A stretch of DNA of 64,000 nt, taken from assembly GCF_014203605.1 (NCBI RefSeq), contig NZ_JACHJJ010000004.1, positions 1 through 64,000 of the forward strand. Direction: 5' to 3'. Under the pieces are notes generated by a model. The model did no database searches, was not told the DNA's origin, and saw only the letters and a list, made by a program, of their open reading frames with translations. A program made the translations under genes and the position numbers. Source of the DNA: Thiemannella venezuelensis (GTDB lineage Bacteria; Actinomycetota; Actinomycetes; Streptosporangiales; Streptosporangiaceae). The number at the start of each line of letters is the position of its first letter. The first letter of the stretch is position 1. Of the stretch, positions 16,102 to 25,388 are shown piece by piece.

Positions 16102-17651
16102 GCGGGCACGCGCAGGAACCGTTCGCGAAGCTGCCGGTGGCGCCGAAGCCGCCGCTGCGCCGCTTCCACCAGGCGCGCTGGGACGAGCCGATCATCTTCG
16201 AGCAGTCGCGGCCCGGCCGCCGGGGCATCGCCGTGCCCGCTGCCGGGGTGCCGGCGGTCGAGCCGCCGGAGACGGTACGGCGGGCGCGGCCCCCGAAGCT
16301 GCCCGAGATGTCGCAGCTGCACGTGCTGCGCCACTACGTACGGCTCTCCCAGGAGAACCTGGGCGTCGACCAGGCCGTCGCGGTCGGCCAGGGCACCTGC
16401 ACCATGAAGTACAGCCCCAAGGTCAACGAGGCGTTCGCCGCCGCGGTCGGCGAGCTCCACCCGCTCCAGCCGGTGGACACCGTCCAGGGTGTGCTGGAGG
16501 TCTACTGGCGGCTGGAGCGCATGCTCGCCGAGATCTCCGGAATGCACCGGGTCTCGCTCCAGCCGGCCTCCGGCTCGGCCGCCATCTACGCCAACGTCGC
16601 GATGATCCGCGCCTACCACGCCTCGCGAGGCGAGGGAGACCGGCGCGACCAGGTTATCACCACGATGTTCTCCCATCCCTCCAACGCGGCCTGCGCCAAG
16701 ACCGCCGGGTACGAGGTCGTCACGCTGATGCCGGGGGCCGACGGCCACCCGGACATCGAGGCGCTGCGCGCGGCCGTCGGCCCCCGCACGGCGGCCCTGA
16801 TGATCACCAATCCCGAGGACACCGGCATCTTCAACCCGCGGATCGCGGACTTCGTCGACCTGGTCCACGAGGCGGGCGGCCTGGCCTGCTACGACCAGGC
16901 CAACGCCAACGGCCTGCTGGGCGTCACCCGCGCGGCCGACGCCGGGTTCGACCTGTGCCACTTCAACCTGCACAAGACCTTCTCCACCCCGCACGCGTGC
17001 GGCGGTCCGGCGGGCGGGGCCTGCGGCGTCGTGGAGCGGCTGGAGCCCTTCCTGCCCGCCCCGACGGTCGAGCGCGGCGGCGACGGGTACCGCCTCGACA
17101 CCGAGCGCCCGCAGTCCGTCGGCAAGACCCGCCCGTTCCTCGGCGTCACCCCGAACGTGGTGCGCGCCTACGCGTGGATCATGGCGCTGGGCGGCCGGGG
17201 CCTGCGCGAGGTGGCCGAGATCGCGACGCTCAACAACAACTACCTGATGGACAAGGTCCTGCGGATCCCCGGCGCCTCGGCGCCCTGGGGCCGCGACCGG
17301 ATCGAGCAGGTCCGCTACTCCTGGCGGGAGCTGTTCGAGGACACGGGCGTGCGCTCGGAGGAGATCGGGGCGCGCGCCGCCGACTTCGGCGTGCACTACT
17401 GGACCAGCCACCACCCCCACCTGGTCCCCGAGCCCTTCACCCTTGAGCCGACGGAGTCCTACTCCAGGGAGGACCTCGACGAGTACGCCGCCATCCTCGC
17501 GCACGTCGCCGACGAGGCCCGGCGCGATCCCGGCCTGGTCCGGGGCGCCCCCTACAACCAGACCATCCACAAGATCGACCCGACCCCCCTCGACGACCCC
17601 GCGCAGTGGGCCCCCACCTGGCGCGCCTACACCCGCAAGCACCTGTCATGA
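16098..17651 (+). CDS. GcvPB-like PLP-dependent protein (glycine dehydrogenase subunit 2 homologue), divergent
   Basis: A 517-residue homologue of the PLP-binding subunit of glycine decarboxylase. The PLP Lys is in HFNLHKTFSTPH (Lys about 293), and the cofactor Asp in CYDQANAN. KYSPKVNE and the LHPLQPVDTVQG region also match. The GcvP signature around AHGTNPAS is changed to SHPSNAACA, and the usual glycine-rich GGGGPGSGP reads ACGGPAGGACG. Start ATG 16098 overlaps the previous stop. With its partner it probably forms an alpha2beta2 decarboxylase-type enzyme; substrate unknown. Confidence 0.75.
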   Translation: MSGHAQEPFAKLPVAPKPPLRRFHQARWDEPIIFEQSRPGRRGIAVPAAGVPAVEPPETVRRARPPKLPEMSQLHVLRHYVRLSQENLGVDQAVAVGQGTCTMKYSPKVNEAFAAAVGELHPLQPVDTVQGVLEVYWRLERMLAEISGMHRVSLQPASGSAAIYANVAMIRAYHASRGEGDRRDQVITTMFSHPSNAACAKTAGYEVVTLMPGADGHPDIEALRAAVGPRTAALMITNPEDTGIFNPRIADFVDLVHEAGGLACYDQANANGLLGVTRAADAGFDLCHFNLHKTFSTPHACGGPAGGACGVVERLEPFLPAPTVERGGDGYRLDTERPQSVGKTRPFLGVTPNVVRAYAWIMALGGRGLREVAEIATLNNNYLMDKVLRIPGASAPWGRDRIEQVRYSWRELFEDTGVRSEEIGARAADFGVHYWTSHHPHLVPEPFTLEPTESYSREDLDEYAAILAHVADEARRDPGLVRGAPYNQTIHKIDPTPLDDPAQWAPTWRAYTRKHLS

Positions 17652-18829
17652 CCCCCACCTTCGGGCTGGTCGTCAACCCGGTGGCCGGGCTGGGCGGCCC
17701 CGCCGGGCTCAGAGGCAGCGACGGCCCCGCCACGCAGCGCGAGGCCCTCGCCCGCGGCTCCTGGCCCCGCGCGGGGGACCTGGCGGAGCGGGCCGTGCGG
17801 GCGCTGCTGGCCCGCCGGCCGGACGCGCGGGTGCTCACCGCCGCGGGTCCGATGGGGGAGGACTGCGTACGGGCCGCCGGAGGCGTCCCGGAGGTGGCAT
17901 GGGCACCGCCCGCCACCCGGTCGGCCGTCCCATGGTCCGGGGCGGACGCGTTCCCATCGTCCGGGGCGGACGCGTTCCCATCGTCCGGGGCGGACACGAC
18001 GGCCGCGGTCAGGGCCATGGGCGGCGTCGACCTGCTGCTGTTCGCCGGAGGCGACGGCACCGCGCGGGATGTGCTCGACGCCTCGCCGGCGTGCCCGGTG
18101 CTGGGGATCCCCGCGGGGGTGAAGGTCTACTCCGGGTGCTTCGCGGTCAGCCCCGCCACGGCGGGAAACCTCGCGGCGGAGTTCCGCGGTGAGACGGCCG
18201 AGGCCGAGGTGGTGGACCTGGACGAGGAAGCCCTCCGGCGGGGACGGGTGGGCCCGCGGCTCTACGGCACCGTCCGGGTCCCGGCCGCGCGCTCCGGGCT
18301 GTGCGGGCGCAAGACCGGCTCGTCCCGGCCGGACCCCGGATCGGCCGACGCCATCGCCGGGGAGGTCGTGGCCCGGATGAGGGCCGGGGCCCGCTACGTC
18401 CTCGGGCCGGGCGCCACCACCATGGCCGTCGGCCGCAGGCTGGGCCTGGACACCACGCTGCTCGGCGTGGACGTGGTCCAGGACGGCGGCCTGGTCGCCG
18501 CGGACGTGACCGAGCGGCGGCTCCTCGCCCTCGTGGACGGGGGCGAGACCCACGCCGTCCTGTCGGTGATCGGGGGGCAGGGATTCGTGCTGGGCCGCGG
18601 CAACCAGCAGATCGGCCCGGCCGTACTCAGAAAGATCATGTCGTCCGGCGGGCTGCTCGTCCTGGCCACCCGCGACAAGCTCGCCGGACTCGGCGGCAGG
18701 CCGCTGCTGGCCGACACCGGAGACCCGGAGGCGGACGCCCTCGCCGCGGGCCACGTCCCCGTCATCACCGGTCGTCGCGAGAGCGTGATGTACCGGATCA
18801 GCCCCGCTGCAGAGGAGTTCTCGCCATGA
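17648..18829 (+). CDS. ATP-NAD kinase-like protein (AcoX family)
   Basis: A 393-residue member of the ATP-NAD/AcoX kinase family. The NAD-kinase motif is present as LLLFAGGDGTARDVLD, followed by LGIPAGVKVYSGCFAVSP. The C-terminal half has GVDVVQDGG and SVIGGQGFVLGRGNQQIGP, typical of AcoX proteins, which occur with dehydrogenase operons and have no firm function. It overlaps the stop of the GcvPB-like gene and the start of the SDR gene by ATGA, so all are translated together. An in-frame 24-bp repeat expands an N-terminal loop. Confidence 0.8.
   Translation: MTPTFGLVVNPVAGLGGPAGLRGSDGPATQREALARGSWPRAGDLAERAVRALLARRPDARVLTAAGPMGEDCVRAAGGVPEVAWAPPATRSAVPWSGADAFPSSGADAFPSSGADTTAAVRAMGGVDLLLFAGGDGTARDVLDASPACPVLGIPAGVKVYSGCFAVSPATAGNLAAEFRGETAEAEVVDLDEEALRRGRVGPRLYGTVRVPAARSGLCGRKTGSSRPDPGSADAIAGEVVARMRAGARYVLGPGATTMAVGRRLGLDTTLLGVDVVQDGGLVAADVTERRLLALVDGGETHAVLSVIGGQGFVLGRGNQQIGPAVLRKIMSSGGLLVLATRDKLAGLGGRPLLADTGDPEADALAAGHVPVITGRRESVMYRISPAAEEFSP
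17936..17995 (+). repeat. In-frame 24-bp tandem repeat in the AcoX-like gene
   Basis: Two exact 24-bp units (17936-17959 and 17960-17983) and half of a third encode GADAFPSS repeats. They lie in a loop before the GGDGT motif, so the insertion may be neutral. Confidence 0.8.
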
Positions 18830-19581
18830 CCGCTCTCCCAGGCAAGGTCGCGATCGTCACCGGAGCGGCCTCCGGCATCGGCCGGGCCACCGCGCTGCTG
18901 TTCGCCCGGGAAGGGGCGGCCGTCGTGGCGGCCGACATCGACGGGCCCGGCGCTTCGGCGGTGGCCGCCGAGATCGAGGCGGCCGGGGGCCGGGCCGCCG
19001 GCGTCCGGGCCGACGTGGCCGCCGAACCCGACTGCGAGCGCGTCGTGCGGACCGCCGTGGAGTCCTTCGGCGGGCTGCACGTGCTGTTCAACAACGCCGG
19101 GATCATCCGCCGCACCACCGTCCTGGACCTGACGGCCGAGGAATGGGACCGGGTCATGGCCGTCAACGTCAGGTCGGTCTTCCTCATGTGCAGGCACGCG
19201 ATCCCCGCGATGACCGGCGGCGGCTCCATCGTGAACACCGGCTCGGGCTGGGGTCTCAAGGGCGGCGGGAGCGCCGTCTCCTACTGCGCCTCCAAGGCCG
19301 CGGTGGTCAACCTGACCCGGGCGCTCGCCATCGACCACGCCCGGGACGGGATCCGCGTCAACTCCGTCAACCCGGGCGACACCGACACCCCCATGCTCCG
19401 GGAGGAGGCCCGGCAGCTCTCCGAGGACTGGGCCGCCTTCGCCGCCGACGCCGCCGACCGCCCTATGGGCCGCGCGGGCACCCCCGACGAGATCGCGCGG
19501 GCCGTGCTGTTCCTGGCGAGCGACGCCGCGAGCTACGTCACCGGCACGGCGCTGGTCGTCGACGGCGGCGGACTCGCCTGA
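18826..19581 (+). CDS. Short-chain dehydrogenase/reductase (SDR)
   Basis: A 251-residue classical SDR. The cofactor motif is TGAASGIG; an acidic residue after strand 2 (AADIDG) suggests NAD preference. NNAG, a catalytic Ser in NTGSGWG, and YCASK follow. AGAGGAG precedes ATG 18826, which overlaps the AcoX stop. It probably oxidises a sugar or sugar-derived alcohol in the pathway of this operon; the substrate is not readable. A 60-base gap then separates it from the transporter genes. Confidence 0.85.
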   Translation: MTALPGKVAIVTGAASGIGRATALLFAREGAAVVAADIDGPGASAVAAEIEAAGGRAAGVRADVAAEPDCERVVRTAVESFGGLHVLFNNAGIIRRTTVLDLTAEEWDRVMAVNVRSVFLMCRHAIPAMTGGGSIVNTGSGWGLKGGGSAVSYCASKAAVVNLTRALAIDHARDGIRVNSVNPGDTDTPMLREEARQLSEDWAAFAADAADRPMGRAGTPDEIARAVLFLASDAASYVTGTALVVDGGGLA

Positions 19582-19641
19582 CCCGCACCACCACGGGCTC
19601 ACCCCGCACCACCCCCAGACACCCCCCACCAGGAGGCACCC

Positions 19642-20943
19642 ATGTCCTTCCCCGTCCGCACGAGCCCCTCCCGCAGGAGGGCGCCGGTCCTGGCGCTCGC
19701 CCTGGCCCTCACCGCGACCGCCGCCTGCAGCGGGGGCGGTGGGTCCGCCCCGGGAGAGAAGGTCGTCGTCCGCTGGTCGACCTGGGGGTCGGCCGAGGAC
19801 GTCGCGCTCTACAAGGGCTTCAGCGACGACTTCATGAAGCGCCACCCGAACATCGTGCTGAAGATGGAGAGCGTCCCCAAATACGAGGACTACCACCCCA
19901 AACTGCTCACCCAGCTCACCTCCAAGACCGCGCCGGACGTCTTCTTCGTCGGCGACGACAACATCGGCAAGTTCGTCTCCGCCGGAGTGCTCGCCCCGCT
20001 GGACGCCCGGCTCTCCGGGCCGGGCAGCGGGAGCAGGCCCGAGGACTTCTTCGAGGGCGTGTACGGCGGCGCCAAGAAGGACGGCACGATCTACGGCCTG
20101 CCCAACGACACCAACCCCGAGGTCCTCTGGTACGGCAAGAAGGCCCTGCGGGAGGCCGGGATCACCGAGGATCCGGCCGCGCTGCACGAGGCGGGCAAGT
20201 GGACCATGGACGCCTATCTCGCCATGAACGCCAAACTCAAGGCCGCGGGCAAGGCCGGCTCGATCTTCTGGAACTGGTACGGCTCCACCTACAGCGTCAT
20301 CGGCGGTTTCGGAGGCAAGGTCTGGGAGGGCGGCAAGTTCGTCGCCACCACAGACCCGGCCTCCCGCAAGGCGCTGAAGACCCTCGCCGAGGGCTACGCC
20401 GACGAGACCTTCCTCCCGGCCGACGTGCTGCCCGAGAGCAACGGCGCCAGCACCCGGTTCCTGCGGGGCACGGCGGGCTTCTACGCCGGCGGCCGGTGGG
20501 TCATCGACGTGGTCAAGAAGGGAGGCGACCTCGCCAACTACGACATCGTGCCCTTCCCTTCCCCGGACGGGCGGCCGATGCCCGGCGCGGTCGCCGCCTC
20601 CTACCTGGCGTTGAACAAGGATTCCGAGCACGCCGGGGAGGCGTTCACCTTCCTGAGCGAGTTCGTCGGCAAGGAAGGCCAGTTGCTGCGGTTGAAGGGC
20701 GGCGGCGCCGTGCCGTCGGTCAAGGGCGCCGAGCAGGTCGTCCTGGAGGGCGGCTATCCCGCGCACGCCCAGACCTTCCTGGACGTGCGCGACACCGGCT
20801 TCGCCAACTACCCCGACGAGGTCGCCGTCCCCGGCCTCACCAAGGAGATCAACGACCACCTCTTGAAGGTCTGGACCGGCAAGGTCCCCTTCGAGCGCGG
20901 CATGACCGAACTCCAGTCCCTCGTCGACGGCAGGATCGGCTGA
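19642..20943 (+). CDS. Sugar ABC transporter, substrate-binding lipoprotein
   Basis: A 433-residue extracellular binding protein of the UgpB/MalE type. The signal peptide (RRRAPVLALALALTATAAC) ends in a lipobox with Cys near residue 29. The mature part has VRWSTWGSAEDV, the central PDVFFVGDDNIGKF and GRWVIDV. AGGAGG lies before ATG 19642. It delivers a sugar to the two permeases that follow. The galactosidase and glucosidase-like genes in the operon suggest a mixed or branched oligosaccharide as ligand, by inference. Confidence 0.88.
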   Translation: MSFPVRTSPSRRRAPVLALALALTATAACSGGGGSAPGEKVVVRWSTWGSAEDVALYKGFSDDFMKRHPNIVLKMESVPKYEDYHPKLLTQLTSKTAPDVFFVGDDNIGKFVSAGVLAPLDARLSGPGSGSRPEDFFEGVYGGAKKDGTIYGLPNDTNPEVLWYGKKALREAGITEDPAALHEAGKWTMDAYLAMNAKLKAAGKAGSIFWNWYGSTYSVIGGFGGKVWEGGKFVATTDPASRKALKTLAEGYADETFLPADVLPESNGASTRFLRGTAGFYAGGRWVIDVVKKGGDLANYDIVPFPSPDGRPMPGAVAASYLALNKDSEHAGEAFTFLSEFVGKEGQLLRLKGGGAVPSVKGAEQVVLEGGYPAHAQTFLDVRDTGFANYPDEVAVPGLTKEINDHLLKVWTGKVPFERGMTELQSLVDGRIG

Positions 20944-20948
20944 CGGCC

Positions 20949-21887
20949 GTGGGCGTCGTCACCCAGGCGCGGCCCACCGTCCGGCGGACCCGGCCCGCAC
21001 GCGCGGCGCGCGTGCGGCATCGGGACGGCTGGTGGGCCGCCCTCTTCCTCGCACCGCAGGTCCTCGGCCTGCTCACGTTCCTGGTCGCCCCGCTCGGATT
21101 CGCGGTCGCACTGGCGTTCATGCGGTGGGACGGGCTCGGGGAGAAGACCTGGGCCGGTTTCGACAACTTCGCCGCCCAGCTCTCCGACTCCGAGTTCGGC
21201 ACGGCCGTCTGGAACACGGTCAAGCTCGCCCTGCTGACCGTCCCGGTGGGCCTGGCGCTCGCGCTGCTCATCGCGCTGGCGCTGAACCAGGTGAGGGGCC
21301 GGACCTTCTACCGGGTCGTCTACTTCCTCCCGGTGGTGACCAGTTCGGTCGCCGTGGCCGTGATGTGGCAGGTCATCCTCGCCGGCGGCGACTACGGCAT
21401 CCTGAACACCACGGCGCGCGACTGGTTCGGGATCACCCTGCCCGACTGGCTGGAGGACCCGGGGTGGGTGATCGTGGCCATCGCGGTCGTCACCGTCTGG
21501 TCCTCGCTCGGCCTCAACGTCGTCATCTTCCTGGCGGGGCTGCAGACCATCCCGCCTTCGCTGACGGAGGCCGCCCGCATCGACGGCGCGGGACCGATCC
21601 GCGTCTTCCGCTCCGTCACGCTGCCGATGATCTCTCCGACGCTCTTCTTCTCCACCGTGGTCGCAGTGATCAGCTCGTTCCAGGCGTTCGACCAGATCTA
21701 CGTCCTGGTCAACCCCGACCACAACGACGGGGCTCGCACGATCGTCTACCAGGTCTACGACCTGGGCTTCCAGAGCTTCGAGTTCGGTATGAGCAGCGCC
21801 GCCGCGCTGATCCTCCTGGTACTGACCCTGCTCGTCACCCTCGCCCAGTTCGGGGTGCAGAAGCGCCTCGTCCACTACGACTCGTAG
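20949..21887 (+). CDS. Sugar ABC transporter permease (MalF/UgpA type)
   Basis: About 312 residues with a basic start (TVRRTRPARAARVRHRDGWW) and six membrane segments. The EAA loop is EAARIDGAGPIRVFRSVTLP. The start is GTG 20949, five bases after the binding-protein stop; the ribosome site is weak, so translational coupling is likely. It forms the membrane channel with the next gene. No ATPase gene is in the operon. Confidence 0.88.
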   Translation: MGVVTQARPTVRRTRPARAARVRHRDGWWAALFLAPQVLGLLTFLVAPLGFAVALAFMRWDGLGEKTWAGFDNFAAQLSDSEFGTAVWNTVKLALLTVPVGLALALLIALALNQVRGRTFYRVVYFLPVVTSSVAVAVMWQVILAGGDYGILNTTARDWFGITLPDWLEDPGWVIVAIAVVTVWSSLGLNVVIFLAGLQTIPPSLTEAARIDGAGPIRVFRSVTLPMISPTLFFSTVVAVISSFQAFDQIYVLVNPDHNDGARTIVYQVYDLGFQSFEFGMSSAAALILLVLTLLVTLAQFGVQKRLVHYDS

Positions 21888-21902
21888 GAAGGGGACCGGT
21901 CG

Positions 21903-22760
21903 ATGGCCGTGATCTCCGGTGCCCCAGGCTCCCGCCGCCTCCGGCCGGGGCGGATCGCCCTGCACGCCGCGCTCGCCGCGGGCGGGCTGGTGATGGTCTT
22001 CCCGTTCGCCTGGATGCTGCTCACCTCCTTCAAGGGCGCGCACCAGATGCTCAACGCCCCGCTGGACTGGCTGCCCAGGCCGTGGCAGGCGGGCAACTAC
22101 CCCGAGGCGTTCGGCAGGCTGCCCTTCGCGCGCGCCTACTGGAACAGCTTCTACATCGCGGTCCTCACCGTGGCCCTCACCCTGACCACCTCGGCGATGG
22201 CCGCCTACGCCTTCGCCCGGATCCGCTTTCGCGGCTCCGGCCTGCTGTTCGGGTTGTTCCTGGCGACCCAGATGGTGCCGCCGCAGGTCACCGTCGTGCC
22301 GCTGTATCTGATGCTCTCCGGGATCGGCTGGATCGACTCCCATCTGGCGCTGATCGTGCCCGGTTTCGTGAACCCCTTCGCGGTCTTCCTGCTCCGCCAG
22401 TTCATCCGGGCCGTCCCGATCGAGCTGGAGGAGGCCGCCCGCCTCGACGGCGCGGGCCGCTGGACCGTCTTCTGGCGGATCGTGCTGCCCAACATCCGTC
22501 CCGGTCTCGGCGCGCTCGGCATCGTCGTCTTCCTGTCGAGCTGGAACGCATTCTTCTTTCCGCTGATCTTCCTCAACTCGCCCGAGCTGGCGACCGTGCC
22601 GCTGCTGGTCAGCCAGTTCGCCGGGCAGCACGGCGCCATCGACTACGGCCTCACCCTCGCCGCCTCGGCCATCTCGATCATCCCGATGATGATCGCCTTC
22701 CTGGTGGGCCAGCGGCGCATCCTCAACAGCATGGCCATGTCCGGTCTGGGGGGACGCTGA
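21903..22760 (+). CDS. Sugar ABC transporter permease (MalG/UgpE type)
   Basis: A 285-residue permease with six membrane segments. The first is near residues 20-40 (AALAAGGLVMVFPFAWML). The EAA loop is EEAARLDGAGRWTVFWRIVLP. It begins 15 bp after the other permease, with AAGGGGA before ATG 21903. Energy must come from a shared ATPase encoded elsewhere, as for ngcEFG in the same window. Confidence 0.88.
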   Translation: MAVISGAPGSRRLRPGRIALHAALAAGGLVMVFPFAWMLLTSFKGAHQMLNAPLDWLPRPWQAGNYPEAFGRLPFARAYWNSFYIAVLTVALTLTTSAMAAYAFARIRFRGSGLLFGLFLATQMVPPQVTVVPLYLMLSGIGWIDSHLALIVPGFVNPFAVFLLRQFIRAVPIELEEAARLDGAGRWTVFWRIVLPNIRPGLGALGIVVFLSSWNAFFFPLIFLNSPELATVPLLVSQFAGQHGAIDYGLTLAASAISIIPMMIAFLVGQRRILNSMAMSGLGGR

Positions 22761-22762
22761 CG

Positions 22763-24415
22763 ATGCCCGATCCCGTGACTCTCTCCGGTCCCGCGGCGTC
22801 CGCCGCATGCACCGGCATCGCGGCCCCCGGCCTCCCGGAGCTGGACCTCCGCGAGCGGCCCTTCACCGACCGGGGCTCCCGGCTGCTGGTGACGGCCGAG
22901 GCCGACGGCTCGCTCAGGATCGCCCGCGCCGAGTACGAGACCCCCCTCGCGGAGACGGCCGTCCGCACCGGTCTGCGGGTCTTCGCCGACGGCGCCGAGC
23001 TCGCCGTACGGCAGGCACGAGCCGATCGGATCTCCTTCGGCTCGGGTGTGGACCTCGTCTTCGCCGACGCGGAGACGCTGGTGCTGACCTCGGCCGCCGC
23101 CGGGGTGCGGGCGGTCTGGGACGGCGGCGCGGTGACGGTCGGGGGAGCCGCCGTCCTCGTGGGGGAGGAGCGGCCGGTCGATCCGGCGGCCGTTCTGGAG
23201 GAGGCCGGGCGCCAGTGGCAGGCGTGGTTCGAAGGCATGCCCGCGGTACCGGACGGCCTGCGGGAACGGGCCCGCCAGGCCTGGTGGACGCTCGCGGTCA
23301 ACCTGCTGCCGATCGCGTCCGCCGGCGGGCGGGAGGGGCTCGTCCCTTCCAAGTACGGCTACGTCGGGGTCTGGAAGTGGGACGCCTACTTCCACGCCGT
23401 CGCCCTGCGTCATGCCGACCCCGGACTGGCCCGCGACCAGATCCGCATCCTCCTCGGCCACCAGCGCCCCGACGGCCTGATCCCCGATGTCGTGCACGAT
23501 CGCGGCGTCCTGGCGGAGACCACCGACCTGCCCCGCTCCGACCTGCTCCGGCTGGCCCAGCACGTCGGCCGGGCCGCGGACGGGGAGGCCGGCGGGCCGA
23601 TCGGCGGGATCGTTCCCGTCACCAAGCCGCCGCTGACCGCCTGGGCGGTGTGGAAGATCCACGAGGTGGCCCCCGACCCGGAGTTCCTGGCCGAGGTCTA
23701 CGAGCCGATCGCCCGGTCGCACGAGTGGTGGCTCACCGTCTCCGACCCCGACGGGGACGGGCTGGCCGAGTATCTGCACCCGTACTCCTCCGGGCTGGAC
23801 GACAGTCCTGTCTGGGATCACGGCCCCCGGGCCGAACCGCCGGACCTCAACACCTACCTGGCCGTGCAGGCCGACCGGCTGGCGGACATCGCCGAGGCGC
23901 TGGGCCGCACGGCGGAGGCCGCCTCATGGCGAGACCGGGCGGCCCGGCACGTCGAACTGATGATCACCCGGCGCTGGAACGGCACCCGCTTCATCACCCT
24001 GGCGAGCGGCAGGCAGGTGGAGACCAGGACCCCTCTTGACCTGATGCCCCTGCTCACCGGGCGGCTGCCGGCGGAGATCGCCCGGCGGCTGGTCGCCGAC
24101 CTGCTCTCGCCCGCCTTCTGGGGTGACCGGCCGGTGCCCACGGTCGCCTTCGACGACCCGCTGTTCGACCAGGACACCATGTGGAGGGGGCCGGTCTGGC
24201 TCAACGTCAACTACCTGCTGGTCGAGGGATTGCGGCGGTCCGGGTTCGCCGAGGAGGCCGGTGAGCTGACCCGGCGGACCCTGGACATGGTGAACGACGG
24301 CGGCGGCCTGTACGAGTACTGGAATCCGCTCACCGGCGCTCGCGCGGCCGGCGCGACCAGCGGCTTCGGCTGGTCGGCCGCGCTCTTCCTGGACCTGGCG
24401 GCCGGCCTGCCGTGA
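22763..24415 (+). CDS. GH63-like glycosidase (MGH1-type six-hairpin fold)
   Basis: A 550-residue cytoplasmic glycosidase. Residues 30-140 form a beta-rich N-terminal part. The (alpha/alpha)6 barrel shows KYGYVGVWKWDAYFHA, SSGLDDSPVWD with the probable catalytic Asp, and DTMWRGPVWLNVNYLL followed by YEYWNPLTG with the probable Glu. These match GH63 and bacterial trehalase/glucosylglycerate-hydrolase relatives. ATG 22763 is two bases after the permease stop. It is the last gene of the operon and would release alpha-linked glucose or mannose from the imported sugar. Exact specificity unknown. Confidence 0.78.
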   Translation: MPDPVTLSGPAASAACTGIAAPGLPELDLRERPFTDRGSRLLVTAEADGSLRIARAEYETPLAETAVRTGLRVFADGAELAVRQARADRISFGSGVDLVFADAETLVLTSAAAGVRAVWDGGAVTVGGAAVLVGEERPVDPAAVLEEAGRQWQAWFEGMPAVPDGLRERARQAWWTLAVNLLPIASAGGREGLVPSKYGYVGVWKWDAYFHAVALRHADPGLARDQIRILLGHQRPDGLIPDVVHDRGVLAETTDLPRSDLLRLAQHVGRAADGEAGGPIGGIVPVTKPPLTAWAVWKIHEVAPDPEFLAEVYEPIARSHEWWLTVSDPDGDGLAEYLHPYSSGLDDSPVWDHGPRAEPPDLNTYLAVQADRLADIAEALGRTAEAASWRDRAARHVELMITRRWNGTRFITLASGRQVETRTPLDLMPLLTGRLPAEIARRLVADLLSPAFWGDRPVPTVAFDDPLFDQDTMWRGPVWLNVNYLLVEGLRRSGFAEEAGELTRRTLDMVNDGGGLYEYWNPLTGARAAGATSGFGWSAALFLDLAAGLP

Positions 24416-24484
24416 CCGGCCCGCCGATCGGGCGGCGTCGGGGGGTTCCGTACGGGCGGCAGGCCGTGCGGAGGAAGGCGCCGG

Positions 24485-25333
24485 TCAGCCGAACACGGCG
24501 GGCGGCGGGACCGGGATGACGACCGGGTCGCCGTCGTTGAGCGGACGCGCCCCGGCGACGAACCTGACCAGATCGTCGCCGTGCACGCAGCGGGCCTGGC
24601 TGAGGCCGCCCGCCGCCCTGCGGACCATGCCGTCGAGGGGCAGGCCGGTGCGGGAGGCGGCGACGATGAGGTTGCCGAACCTGCGCCCGCGCAGGACCCC
24701 GGGGTCGGCCAGCAGCGCCATGCGCGGGAAGGTGCCGCCGATCGTGGCGAGCACCCGGCGGGCGAAGGCCAGCCCCTTGCCGTCGGCGATGTTGACCAGC
24801 AGGGTCCCGTCCGGCCGCAGGACGCGGGCGACGTCGCCCATGTACTCGCGGGTGGCCAGGTCGAGGGGCATCACGGCGCCGCTGAAGGCGTCCAGCACGA
24901 GCAGGTCGGCGGACGAGTCGTGCAGCCCGGCCGTGGCGCTGCGCCCGTCGAGGATCCTGACCTTGAGGCGGGGCACGGACTTGAGCCGGAGCTGGTCCCG
25001 GACGAGCTGGACCAGGCCGCCGTCGGGCTCGGCGACGAGCTGCCGGGAGCCGGGGCGGGTCGCCGCGACGTAGCGGGGCAGGGTGCAGCCGCAGCCGCCG
25101 ACGTGCACCGCGTCCAGCGGGCCCTCGTCCAGCAGGTCGATCACGTCGGCCATCAGCCGGACGTACTCGAAGTCGAGGTAGGTGGGGTCCTCCAGGTCCA
25201 CGTAGGACTGGGGCACGCCGCCGGAGGAGATCACCCAGCCGGAGGGCCGGTCGAGGTCCCGCAGCAGGTCGACCTCGCCGAAGGTCACCGGGTAGCGGCC
25301 CGGCATCGGCTCCCGTGGTTCCCGGCTGACCAT
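24485..25333 (-). CDS. Spermidine synthase-like methyltransferase-fold protein
   Basis: About 282 residues with a Rossmann fold related to polyamine aminopropyltransferases. AVHVGGCGCTLPRYVAATRPG is the cofactor loop (GGCGC replacing GGGDG), and DLLVLDAFSGAVMP holds the acidic site. The usual GGGDGG motif of true spermidine synthases is altered, so the reaction may differ. Start taken at ATG 25333, with AAGAGG upstream; ATG 25306 is also possible. It diverges from the penicillin-binding protein gene 55 bp away and may share regulation. Confidence 0.72.
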   Translation of the reverse strand: MVSREPREPMPGRYPVTFGEVDLLRDLDRPSGWVISSGGVPQSYVDLEDPTYLDFEYVRLMADVIDLLDEGPLDAVHVGGCGCTLPRYVAATRPGSRQLVAEPDGGLVQLVRDQLRLKSVPRLKVRILDGRSATAGLHDSSADLLVLDAFSGAVMPLDLATREYMGDVARVLRPDGTLLVNIADGKGLAFARRVLATIGGTFPRMALLADPGVLRGRRFGNLIVAASRTGLPLDGMVRRAAGGLSQARCVHGDDLVRFVAGARPLNDGDPVVIPVPPPAVFG

Positions 25334-25388
25334 CCCGTTGATCCTCTTTTCCTGGTATATCCGAGTGGACGTCGTTGGGAGAAACCGT

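Noticed and set aside
14770-17651. Ordinary glycine cleavage system
   Set aside because: No T- or H-protein gene nearby and key GcvP signatures are changed; kept as GcvP-like only.
18394-20859. An 821-codon minus-strand frame over the AcoX-like, SDR and binding-protein genes
   Set aside because: It spans three recognised genes and has no domain signature.
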